Assembly (NCBI GenBank): GCA_039934875.1
Contig: JBDTLH010000346.1
Coordinates: 1 to 9,883 of the forward strand
DNA: 9,883 bases
Direction of reading: 5' to 3'
DNA from: JBDTLH01 sp039934875
Lineage (GTDB): Bacteria; Acidobacteriota; Terriglobia; Terriglobales; Acidobacteriaceae
Below, one piece after another: positions 1-5,697 of the stretch (within the stretch, counting starts at the first letter, position 1; each line of letters starts with the position of its first letter). The position numbers and the translations under genes were made by a program. Below the pieces are notes generated by a model, which searched no databases, had not been told where the DNA came from, and worked only from the letters and a program-made list of their open reading frames with translations.

Positions 1-84
1 TCCAGGACCTTAAATCGCTTAGGCGCGGCTAGGGCTTTTGCCTCGGTCCCGCCGCCAACTGAACTCGTGGCCTGCCGCCGAAGG

Positions 85-90
85 TACAAT
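85..90 (+). promoter_or_regulatory. possible -10 box upstream of the fused E1 gene
   Basis: TACAAT matches the sigma-70 -10 consensus at five of six positions and lies 54 bases before the ATG at 145. I see no good -35 hexamer 16-18 bases upstream, so this is weak. If it is real, transcription would begin near 97, inside the stretch that the longer GTG-started reading frame would translate, which supports the 145 start. Bases 1-84 hold nothing else I can identify. Confidence 0.25.
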
Positions 91-134
91 AAAAGGTTCG
101 TCTGGACACAAGATTCACGGCTGCTAACGACGAT

Positions 135-140
135 AGGAGA
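135..140 (+). promoter_or_regulatory. Shine-Dalgarno that decides the E1 start
   Basis: AGGAGA ends four bases before the ATG at 145, a good ribosome-binding site. The in-frame GTG at 67 has no comparable site, and the 26 extra residues it would add are rich in arginine and unlike the start of E1-alpha proteins. The 145 start is therefore preferred. Confidence 0.75.
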
Positions 141-144
141 TTCC

Positions 145-2304
145 ATGGCCCCCACCCAAACCGCGCCCGCTTCGGCACTCGGCAATCTCACCCAAAAGCA
201 GTTGCTGGAGATGTATCGCGTCATGTTCACCTCCCGCCGCCTCGATGACCGGGAGATCATGCTCAAGCGGCAGCAGAAGATATTCTTCCAGATCTCGGGC
301 GCGGGACACGAAGCTCTGCTGACCGCCGCCGGCTTCGCCCTCAAGTCGGGATATGACTGGTTTTATCCCTATTACCGTGATCGTGCGCTCTGCCTGGCGG
401 TGGGCATGACCCCTTACGAACAGCTCCTGGAAGCAGTGGGCGCAGCCGACGATCCCAACTCCGGCGGTCGCCAGATGCCTTCGCATTGGGGACACAAGAA
501 GCTCAACATCGTCTCCCAATCGTCTCCCACCGGCACTCAGTTTCTGCAAGCGGTGGGCTGCGCCGAAGCCGGACGCTATTTCACCCAGCATCCCGACGCG
601 GCAAAGAAGAGCAGCGACCCTTACGAATATCGCGCCTGGAAGGACGTCAGCTTCCATGGCGATGAAGTCACCTACGTTTCCACAGGAGACGGGACCACCA
701 GCCAGGGTGAATTTTGGGAGAGCCTCAACTCCGCCTGCAATCTCAAATTGCCTGTGCTCTATTTGTGCGAAGACAATCACTACGCCATCTCCGTGCCGGT
801 CGAGGTTAATACGCCGGGGGGGAACATCTCGCGGCTGCTCAAGGATTTCCCTAACCTGCTGGTGATCGAGTGCGACGGCACCGATCTGGTCGAGAGCTAC
901 GCGGCGCTGCAGCGGGCTGTGGAGTACTGCCGTGCCGGCAACGGTCCCGCCTTCGTTCACGGGCACGTAATCCGTCCCTACTCGCACTCGCTGTCGGATG
1001 ATGAGAAGGCCTATCGCCCTGAGTCCGAGCGTAATGAGGATGCGCTGCGGGATCCCAACCTCCGGACCCGCAAGCTGATCCTCGATGAAGGAATTCTCGA
1101 CGAAGCCGGTATTGCAAAACTGGAGCAAGAATGTGAGGACGCAATCCAGGCAGCGACCGATCGCGCGCTCGTAGCCGCGCTACCAACGGTGGATTCCATC
1201 CTCCGCCATGTCTATTCCGAGAACCTGGACGCAACCAGCCAGGCATTCGACAATGCACCGCAGTTCGAGGGCGCGGACAAGACAATGGCCGATCTGATCA
1301 ACGCCTGCCTGCGCGATGAGATGCGCCACGATCCGCGCATCGTAATGTTCGGAGAGGATGTGGCCGACTGCTCCCGAGAAGAGTACCTGAGGGACAAATC
1401 GGTGAAGGGCAAAGGAGGCGTCTTTAAGCTTACCGCCGGATTGCAGTTGGAGTTCGGCTCGGAGCGGGTCTTTAATTCGCCGCTGGCCGAGGCGAACATC
1501 GTGGGCCGCGCTATTGGCATGGCAACCCGCGGCCTCAAGCCGGTCGCCGAGGTGCAGTTCTTCGACTACATCTGGACGGCGATGATGCAGTTGCGCAATG
1601 AACTCTCGGTAATGCGCTGGAGGTCGAATGGCAACTTCTCCTCTCCGGCGGTAATTCGCGTCGCCATCGGCGGATATCTGACCGGCGGCGCAATCTATCA
1701 CTCGCAATGCGGAGAGAGCATCTTCACCCACACTCCCGGCCTGCGGGTGGTCTTTCCCTCGAGCGCTCTCGATGCAAACGGCCTCTTGCGCACCGCTATC
1801 CGCTGCGACGATCCGGTGCTCTTCCTGGAGCACAAGCGCCTCTATCGCGAGCCCTTCGGACGCGCTCCCTATCCCGGCCCCGAGTACTCCATTCCCTTCG
1901 GCAAGGCGCGCACCTGGAAAGAGGGAAGCGACCTCACCGTCATCAGCTACGGCGCGATTATTCCCCGTGCGTTGCAGGCTGCGCAACGAATCGAGCGCGA
2001 GCAGGGCGTCTCCGTCGAGCTGATCGACCTGCGCACCCTCGCTCCCTATGATTGGGAGGCCATTGCCACTTCCGTCAAGAAGACAAACCGGGTGATCGTC
2101 GCCCATGAAGACGTGCTCAGCTTCGGCTTCGGCGCGGAGATCGCCGCCCGCATCGCCGACGAACTATTCGACGAGCTGGACGCTCCGGTGAAGCGCGTCG
2201 CCGCCATGGACACCTTCGTCGCGTATCAGCCGCTGCTCGAAGATGCAATCCTTCCTCAGTCCGAGGACCTGTTTAACGCCATGGAATCGCTGGCAAAGTG
2301 GTGA
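145..2304 (+). CDS. fused alpha/beta E1 of a 2-oxoacid (probably branched-chain) dehydrogenase complex
   Basis: A 719-residue thiamine diphosphate (ThDP) enzyme that decarboxylates a 2-oxoacid and passes the acyl group to the lipoyl E2 subunit in the cytoplasm. Residues 1 to about 345 are E1-alpha. The ThDP motif begins with GDG at 181-183 and ends with the metal-ligand Asn211 in DNHYAIS. The loop at 280-292 (SHSLSDDEKAYR) has the SDD..AYR form of branched-chain E1-alpha rather than pyruvate dehydrogenase. After a linker rich in acidic residues and alanine, E1-beta runs from about 381 to 719: GEDV at 403-406, Glu449 in SPLAE (expected to activate ThDP), HSQ at 519-521, EHKRLYR at 562-568. Normally these are two genes; fused versions are known in several phyla, including Bacteroidota and Chlamydiota. 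No E2 or E3 gene lies in the window, so the partners must be encoded elsewhere. Substrate preference is inferred from motifs only; pyruvate or acetoin cannot be excluded. Confidence 0.93.
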   Translation: MAPTQTAPASALGNLTQKQLLEMYRVMFTSRRLDDREIMLKRQQKIFFQISGAGHEALLTAAGFALKSGYDWFYPYYRDRALCLAVGMTPYEQLLEAVGAADDPNSGGRQMPSHWGHKKLNIVSQSSPTGTQFLQAVGCAEAGRYFTQHPDAAKKSSDPYEYRAWKDVSFHGDEVTYVSTGDGTTSQGEFWESLNSACNLKLPVLYLCEDNHYAISVPVEVNTPGGNISRLLKDFPNLLVIECDGTDLVESYAALQRAVEYCRAGNGPAFVHGHVIRPYSHSLSDDEKAYRPESERNEDALRDPNLRTRKLILDEGILDEAGIAKLEQECEDAIQAATDRALVAALPTVDSILRHVYSENLDATSQAFDNAPQFEGADKTMADLINACLRDEMRHDPRIVMFGEDVADCSREEYLRDKSVKGKGGVFKLTAGLQLEFGSERVFNSPLAEANIVGRAIGMATRGLKPVAEVQFFDYIWTAMMQLRNELSVMRWRSNGNFSSPAVIRVAIGGYLTGGAIYHSQCGESIFTHTPGLRVVFPSSALDANGLLRTAIRCDDPVLFLEHKRLYREPFGRAPYPGPEYSIPFGKARTWKEGSDLTVISYGAIIPRALQAAQRIEREQGVSVELIDLRTLAPYDWEAIATSVKKTNRVIVAHEDVLSFGFGAEIAARIADELFDELDAPVKRVAAMDTFVAYQPLLEDAILPQSEDLFNAMESLAKW

Positions 2305-2323
2305 GGGAGCGCCGGCGTCGCCG

Positions 2324-2842
2324 CTAGTCCGGCTGCTGTTCGAGGTCGAGCAATTCCATATCCCACTTCTTCAGCACGCGGAAGATGACTCCCGTCGAAT
2401 ATCCCGCGCGCAGTAGTCTGCGAACCACGCGGGCGCTTTGCTTATCATCCTGCGGCTTGGGGATGCGCTTGCGGGCGATATACTGGCGCGCCAGTTCTTC
2501 TTCATCGAGTTCGCCGTATGAAGTGTCGAGAGTCTTGGTGATGATCTCCGGGTGCACGCCTTTGACCATCAGGTCCTGTTGCACCCGGCGCTTGCCGAAG
2601 CGCTGGTTCTCCTGCCGTGCGCGGGCGAACATCGCCGCATACTGCGTATCATTCAGGTATTTCTGGTCTTTCAAACGCGCCACTACCGCTTCGATCCAGT
2701 CCGCGCCTGAAGCCTCAGGCACGCGCAGACGCATCAGCCGCTTCAACTCGGCGACAGTGCGCATCCTTCGCCCCAGCGAGCGCACGGCGTAATCGTAGAG
2801 CGCTTCTTCGCTTTCCACCAGGCGTGGTTTCTTGGAGCGCAT
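2324..2842 (-). CDS. recX: RecX-family regulator of RecA
   Basis: A 172-residue, mostly helical, basic protein; RecX proteins are usually 150-180 residues. It shows the family's repeated three-helix layout: the first around 13-40 (LYDYAVRSLGRRMRT), the second around 60-97 with the characteristic YLNDTQYAAMFARAR and GKRRVQQDLMVKGV, the third around 119-160 ending RRLLRAGYSTGVIFRVLKK. RecX binds RecA filaments and limits recombination and SOS induction. The ATG at 2842 is chosen because the family similarity begins there; a GGAG lies 10 bases upstream, a rather long spacing. Earlier in-frame starts would overlap the divergent ndh gene and add low-similarity sequence. It converges on E1 with only 19 bases between the stop codons, and it is not next to recA, where many bacteria keep it. 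Confidence 0.9.
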   Translation of the reverse strand: MRSKKPRLVESEEALYDYAVRSLGRRMRTVAELKRLMRLRVPEASGADWIEAVVARLKDQKYLNDTQYAAMFARARQENQRFGKRRVQQDLMVKGVHPEIITKTLDTSYGELDEEELARQYIARKRIPKPQDDKQSARVVRRLLRAGYSTGVIFRVLKKWDMELLDLEQQPD

Positions 2843-2882
2843 AAACTGTTGTCTCCACTGTGAACCAACGGCGAAGAAGTGG

Positions 2883-2924
2883 CAAGGAGCAGACGCCGGA
2901 CGCCAGGAGTCAGAATTTAGAAGC
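2883..2924. repeat. degenerate heptamer repeat, block A
   Basis: Six consecutive seven-base units can be read between recX and ndh: CAAGGAG, CAGACGC, CGGACGC, CAGGAGT, CAGAATT, TAGAAGC. They share a loose C-A-G-purine pattern but none is identical. The same seven-base period occurs in clearer form at 4257-4375. The block lies in the 114-base divergent gap (2843-2956). Alone it would be unremarkable; the period is what links it to the others. Confidence 0.4.
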
Positions 2925-2956
2925 TCGCGGTTGCCTGCTGACATCCGATAATTGAT

Positions 2957-4252
2957 ATGCAGATTACTCCTGTTACCGCCGGCCGCTCGCCTCGTGTGCT
3001 CATTGTCGGCGCGGGATTCGCCGGCATCAACGCCGCACTCTCGTTGCGGGGCGCGCATGCGCAGGTCACGATGGTGGACCGCAAGAACCATCACACCTTT
3101 CAGCCGCTGCTCTATCAAGTGGCGCTGGCGGTGCTCTCTCCGGCGGAGATCGCGTCGCCGGTGCGCACTATTTTGCGCGGGCAGAAGCATACCGAGGTGC
3201 TGATGGGCGAGGTCGTCGGCTTCGACCTCAAAGCGCGTAACGCTCTGCTCAAGAACGGTAGCCGCCTGGAATACGACTACCTCATCGTCGCCGCCGGGTC
3301 AACGCACAGCTACTTCGGCCACGAAGAGTGGGCAGTGGACGCGCCGGGACTGAAGACGCTCGAAGACGCCATCGAAATCCGCCGCCGGGTGCTGCTCGCC
3401 TTTGAGTTGGCGGAGAAGCAGGTGCTCGAAAACGCCCCGCATCCCACGCCGCTGAATTTTGTGGTGATCGGCGCTGGACCGACCGGCGTGGAACTCGCGG
3501 GCGCGATTAGCGACATCGCGCGCCACTACATGACGCGGGACTTTCACCACATCGATCCCAGGCAGGCGCGCATCATGCTGCTCGAAGGCGGGCCACGGGT
3601 GCTCGCGGCCTATCCGGAGGACCTGTCGGCTTCGGCGGAGAGGCAGTTGCGCGATCTCGGCGTGGAGGTGCGCAATAACACGCGTGTGACCGGAATCGAA
3701 CCGGGCGTGGTGCTGGTAGGCGAAGAGCGGATTGCGGCGGCGGTGATCGTGTGGGCGGCGGGGGTGGCCGCTTCTCCGCTGGGCAAGATGCTGGGCGCCC
3801 CCACGGACAAGACGGGCAGAGTCATGGTGGATGCGGAACTAAATATTCCGGGGCATCCCGAGGTGTTTGTGCTGGGAGACCTCGCCGCGCGCGAGCAGGA
3901 CGGCCATGGCCTTCCGGGACTCGCTCCGGTGGCAATCCAAATGGGCAAGTGGGTCGCTAAGACCATCACGCGGGACATCAATGGTGAGCCGCGCAAGCCC
4001 TTCCACTACTTTGATAAAGGGACCATGGCGACCATCGGGCGCAACAAAGCAATTGCGCAGATCGGAAAGATCCATCTCTCCGGCGTGATCGCGTGGCTGG
4101 CATGGCTGTTTATACACATCATGTATCTGGTGGGCTTTCGCAATCGCCTCTTGGTGCTCACCGAATGGGCGTGGACGTACTTCGCGGTGCAGCAAGGTTC
4201 ACGCCTGATCACTGGAGACACGAACCTGATTGGATGGGGAAACGCAGATTAG
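2957..4252 (+). CDS. ndh: type II NADH:quinone oxidoreductase (NDH-2)
   Basis: A 431-residue flavoprotein that oxidises NADH and reduces membrane quinone without pumping protons, bound to the inner face of the cytoplasmic membrane. The first Rossmann motif GAGFAG is at 18-23 (FAD). The second, GAGPTG followed by VELAG, is at 172-181 (NADH). The FAD ribityl motif VFVLGD is at 303-308. APVAIQ at 323-328 takes the place of the AQxxxQ quinone-site motif, a variant seen in many bacterial NDH-2 proteins. A hydrophobic stretch at about 375-394, in the C-terminal half typical of the family, is the likely membrane anchor. Length is normal. The ATG at 2957 has no visible Shine-Dalgarno, but the protein needs to start here because the FAD motif follows within 18 residues. 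It is divergent from recX and converges on the next gene across a repeat element. Confidence 0.93.
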   Translation: MQITPVTAGRSPRVLIVGAGFAGINAALSLRGAHAQVTMVDRKNHHTFQPLLYQVALAVLSPAEIASPVRTILRGQKHTEVLMGEVVGFDLKARNALLKNGSRLEYDYLIVAAGSTHSYFGHEEWAVDAPGLKTLEDAIEIRRRVLLAFELAEKQVLENAPHPTPLNFVVIGAGPTGVELAGAISDIARHYMTRDFHHIDPRQARIMLLEGGPRVLAAYPEDLSASAERQLRDLGVEVRNNTRVTGIEPGVVLVGEERIAAAVIVWAAGVAASPLGKMLGAPTDKTGRVMVDAELNIPGHPEVFVLGDLAAREQDGHGLPGLAPVAIQMGKWVAKTITRDINGEPRKPFHYFDKGTMATIGRNKAIAQIGKIHLSGVIAWLAWLFIHIMYLVGFRNRLLVLTEWAWTYFAVQQGSRLITGDTNLIGWGNAD

Positions 4253-4256
4253 GGGG

Positions 4257-4375
4257 GGAAGTTTACAGTTAGAAGTTTACAGTTATCAGTTATCAGTTCA
4301 CGGTCCTGTTCCTGCCCAAGAAGACCGTTGCGCGGCTGTGAACTGTAAACTGATAACTCTAAACCGTGAAGTCCT
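4257..4375. repeat. inverted pair of heptamer-repeat blocks (block B), possible bidirectional terminator
   Basis: The left block, 4257-4298, is six head-to-tail heptamers that all end in AGTT (GGAAGTT, TACAGTT, AGAAGTT, TACAGTT, ATCAGTT, ATCAGTT). The right block, 4341-4375, has units beginning AAC or AAG (AACTGTA, AACTGAT, AACTCTA, AACCGTG, AAGTCCT), the reverse-complement orientation. Bases 4282-4301 pair with 4338-4357 at 18 of 20 positions; looser pairing reaches 4274 and 4365. CGGTC at 4301-4305 and GACCG at 4323-4327 can add an inner stem. The element fills almost exactly the gap between the ndh stop (4252) and the stop of the convergent gene (4377), so it could end transcription from both sides; there is no clear T-tract. 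Confidence 0.75.
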
Positions 4376-4376
4376 C

Positions 4377-5027
4377 TTACTTCGGCGCTGTCGTTGCGGG
4401 TGCCGTTGGAGCCTTCTTCTTCCTGACCGCGCGCTTCTTCCTGGGTGCCGCCTCGGTGTCATCGACGATGATCTTTTTGGGAGGGGCGGCGACCTCAGCG
4501 GCGTGTTGCCCGGCGGCGGCGGTGCGCAAGGCGCTCAGGTCCGCCGATTGCCGGGTCGCGGCCTGTTCGATGGCATCACCGAGATCGTGGCGCGCCTGAT
4601 CGAAGCGCTGCACGTCCAGCGCAAGCTGCTCGTATTCGGATTTTTGCCCGAACGCACCAGCGGTTTCGGCCACATTCGAGAGCACGTCATACACCGCGCC
4701 TACCGTGCGATAGAGATGAAAGAGCGCGACTACATCGCCAGGACTGTTGCGTGCCTTTCCCGTAAGCTCGGGCAGCGCGGCGGAGAGGCTGCGCTCCAGC
4801 GATGCGGAATTATGCTGCGCCTCCTGCTTGACGCTGCCGTCGGCCTTCCACTTTTCAATCCGCAGGCGCGCGAGATCGAGGTTGGTGGATTCGGCCGCCT
4901 GATCGATCAGGTTGGCAACCGCGGCGCCATCGCTGCCCGTCGCCGGCAACGGTGCGGCGGCGGGCTGCTGAGCGAACGCCGCTAACGAAAAAATGATTAC
5001 AGCGAAAGCGATGGGAACTTGTGGCAT
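4377..5027 (-). CDS. exported protein of unknown function with Lys/Ala-rich tail
   Basis: I do not recognise this 216-residue protein. Residues 1-19 form a signal peptide ending AFA, so it is probably exported to the periplasm or beyond. Residues 35-165 are predicted mainly helical, with alternating charged and alanine/leucine positions (for example LDLARLRIEKWKADG at 50-64 and SEYEQLALDVQRFDQARHDL at 130-149), and contain no cysteine. Residues 181-216 are low complexity: proline/alanine with a very basic run at 197-205 (KKRAVRKKK), resembling a histone-H1-like or surface-binding tail. The ATG at 5027 has only a weak GGAAA upstream but starts directly into the signal peptide. It is divergent from the tRNA gene and converges on ndh. 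No catalytic motif is visible. Confidence 0.75.
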   Translation of the reverse strand: MPQVPIAFAVIIFSLAAFAQQPAAAPLPATGSDGAAVANLIDQAAESTNLDLARLRIEKWKADGSVKQEAQHNSASLERSLSAALPELTGKARNSPGDVVALFHLYRTVGAVYDVLSNVAETAGAFGQKSEYEQLALDVQRFDQARHDLGDAIEQAATRQSADLSALRTAAAGQHAAEVAAPPKKIIVDDTEAAPRKKRAVRKKKAPTAPATTAPK

Positions 5028-5072
5028 AGGTGTTTCCGATGCTGGAGATACGTTCCATGTTAACCCCGCTGT

Positions 5073-5101
5073 TTGACTTAGAGTAGGACGTAAGCGAAAA
5101 T
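5073..5101 (+). promoter_or_regulatory. probable sigma-70 promoter of tRNA-Ala
   Basis: TTGACT (5073-5078, five of six consensus bases) is followed after 17 bases by GAAAAT (5096-5101, four of six). Transcription would begin near 5108, about 18 bases before the mature tRNA. The spacing is ideal, but the -10 box is only moderate. Confidence 0.45.
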
Positions 5102-5125
5102 GGATTATCCCTCCTCAATGAGTGT

Positions 5126-5201
5126 GGGCCTGTGGCGCAGTTGGGAGCGCGCTTCCATGGCATGGAAGAGGTCGTCGGTTCGAACCCGACCAGGTCCACC
5201 A
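5126..5201 (+). tRNA. tRNA-Ala (anticodon GGC)
   Basis: A complete cloverleaf of 76 bases. Acceptor strands 5126-5132 and 5191-5197 pair over seven positions with G:U at position 3:70, the classic identity element read by alanyl-tRNA synthetase. The D stem is GCGC/GCGC (5135-5138, 5147-5150). The anticodon stem is CTTCC/GGAAG around the loop ATGGCAT, with GGC at 5159-5161 reading GCC and GCU codons. The variable loop has five bases. The T arm is GTCGG-TTCGAAC-CCGAC. The discriminator is A5198 and CCA is encoded (5199-5201). No convincing T-rich terminator follows. Confidence 0.97.
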
Positions 5202-5371
5202 AAACTGCCAAGCGGTAAGGTTGCACCAGCCAGCAACGCACAGGCAAGTGGGTAAGGTATTTGCGTTCGCTGCCGGCATCCAGGGTCTTGACCGCGGCTG
5301 CAGACGCGAGATAAATCGCCTCTTCCACGCTGTTGGCCGCTTTTACGCTGGGTTGCGATACGGCGCGACAT
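5202..5371 (-). pseudogene. remnant of a ParE/RelE-like toxin, truncated at the tRNA 3' end
   Basis: An ATG at 5371-5369 overlaps by one base the TGA that ends the reading frame before it (TGATG), the coupling usual in toxin-antitoxin operons. It opens MSRRIATQ, then the recognisable sequence moves to another frame: VEEAIYLAS, then LDAGSERKYLTHLP. These resemble, in order, the first helix and the F-LDA...L..MP segment of ParE-type toxins. Only about 57 codons remain of the usual 90-100, and the match stops at the tRNA. Any toxin here must be inactive. Family assignment is by eye and moderately uncertain. Confidence 0.4.
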
Positions 5372-5596
5372 CACAGAGAGATCGTCAGCAACTGGAGGAG
5401 ATCATTGCGTCGCGCGGCGGCATAGCCAACCTCCAATTTTCGCGTTGATCTCGGCGCATGCGCGGCCAGCCAGGACTCCTGATCGTGCAGCAGCGAGACA
5501 GCGTACTCCTCAAATTCGTCCAAAGATGCGCTGCGGCCCGCGATCAATATCCTGTCTGACCAGCGCCTCAAGTTCGGGACTCAGTTGAATTTGCAT
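5371..5596 (-). pseudogene. frameshifted ParD-like antitoxin
   Basis: The ATG at 5596, with AAGG just before it, opens MQIQLSPELEALVRQDIDRG, typical of ribbon-helix-helix ParD-type antitoxins, but this frame stops at 5510-5512. The expected continuation, SLDEFEEYAVSLLHDQ then ESWLAAH, is in a neighbouring frame (about 5533-5457). AEINAKI returns to the first frame (5455-5435), and EVGYAAARRNDLL is again in the second (5433-5395). Joined across these switches it makes a normal antitoxin of about 75-80 residues. At least three indels are needed, so the gene is dead unless the sequence contains errors. The second frame ends TGA at 5373-5371, overlapping the toxin ATG. Confidence 0.65.
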
Positions 5597-5609
5597 GTCC
5601 TTAGACTAT

Positions 5610-5637
5610 TCAACTTTTGTCATTTGTCATTTTAGGT
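5610..5637. repeat. short heptamer repeat, block C
   Basis: Two perfect TTGTCAT units (5617-5623, 5624-5630) are flanked in phase by TCAACTT and TTTAGGT. This is a third intergenic stretch with a seven-base period, in the 101-base gap between the dead antitoxin and the hydrolase gene. TTGTCA also resembles a -35 box; with an 18-base spacer the best -10 is TGTACT at 5641-5646, which is poor. GGTTAA occurs twice nearby (5635-5640, 5648-5653). Confidence 0.4.
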
Positions 5638-5685
5638 TAATGTACTCGGTTAACGCAAAATGCCGTCGATGGCGCGTTTAAGGCG

Positions 5686-5691
5686 AGGAGG
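5686..5691 (+). promoter_or_regulatory. Shine-Dalgarno supporting a TTG start
   Basis: A full AGGAGG sits six bases before the TTG at 5698. No in-frame ATG occurs before residue 68, well past the signal peptide. This ribosome-binding site is the reason to accept TTG as the start. Confidence 0.8.
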
Positions 5692-5697
5692 AAGGGT

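Noticed and set aside
67..144. N-terminal extension of the E1 protein from a GTG at 67
   Set aside because: The ATG at 145 has a good Shine-Dalgarno, and the extension is arginine-rich and overlaps a possible -10 box; E1-alpha similarity begins after 145.
1180..2106. 308-residue open frame on the minus strand, and a 334-residue one at 124-1128
   Set aside because: Both mirror the E1 coding region, whose forward protein is unmistakable.
2947..2952. GATAAT as a -10 box for ndh
   Set aside because: It is five bases from the start codon and the nearest TTGCCT is only ten bases upstream, so the spacing is wrong for a normal promoter.
2843..3190. Longer RecX reading frame starting as far up as 3190
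   Set aside because: It would run into the coding region of ndh on the other strand; RecX similarity starts at 2842 and the resulting 172 residues is the family length.
4257..4375. Heptamer blocks as a CRISPR array
   Set aside because: Units are seven bases without spacers and the two blocks are in opposite orientation; no cas genes are present.
4230..4985. 251-residue plus-strand frame from the end of ndh through the heptamer repeat
   Set aside because: It crosses the repeat and mirrors the exported-protein gene, which has a signal peptide and sensible composition on the other strand.
4855..5328. Minus-strand reading frame containing VGFEPTTSS
   Set aside because: This well-known spurious peptide comes from translating the reverse of a tRNA gene; it overlaps tRNA-Ala and the start of the exported-protein gene.
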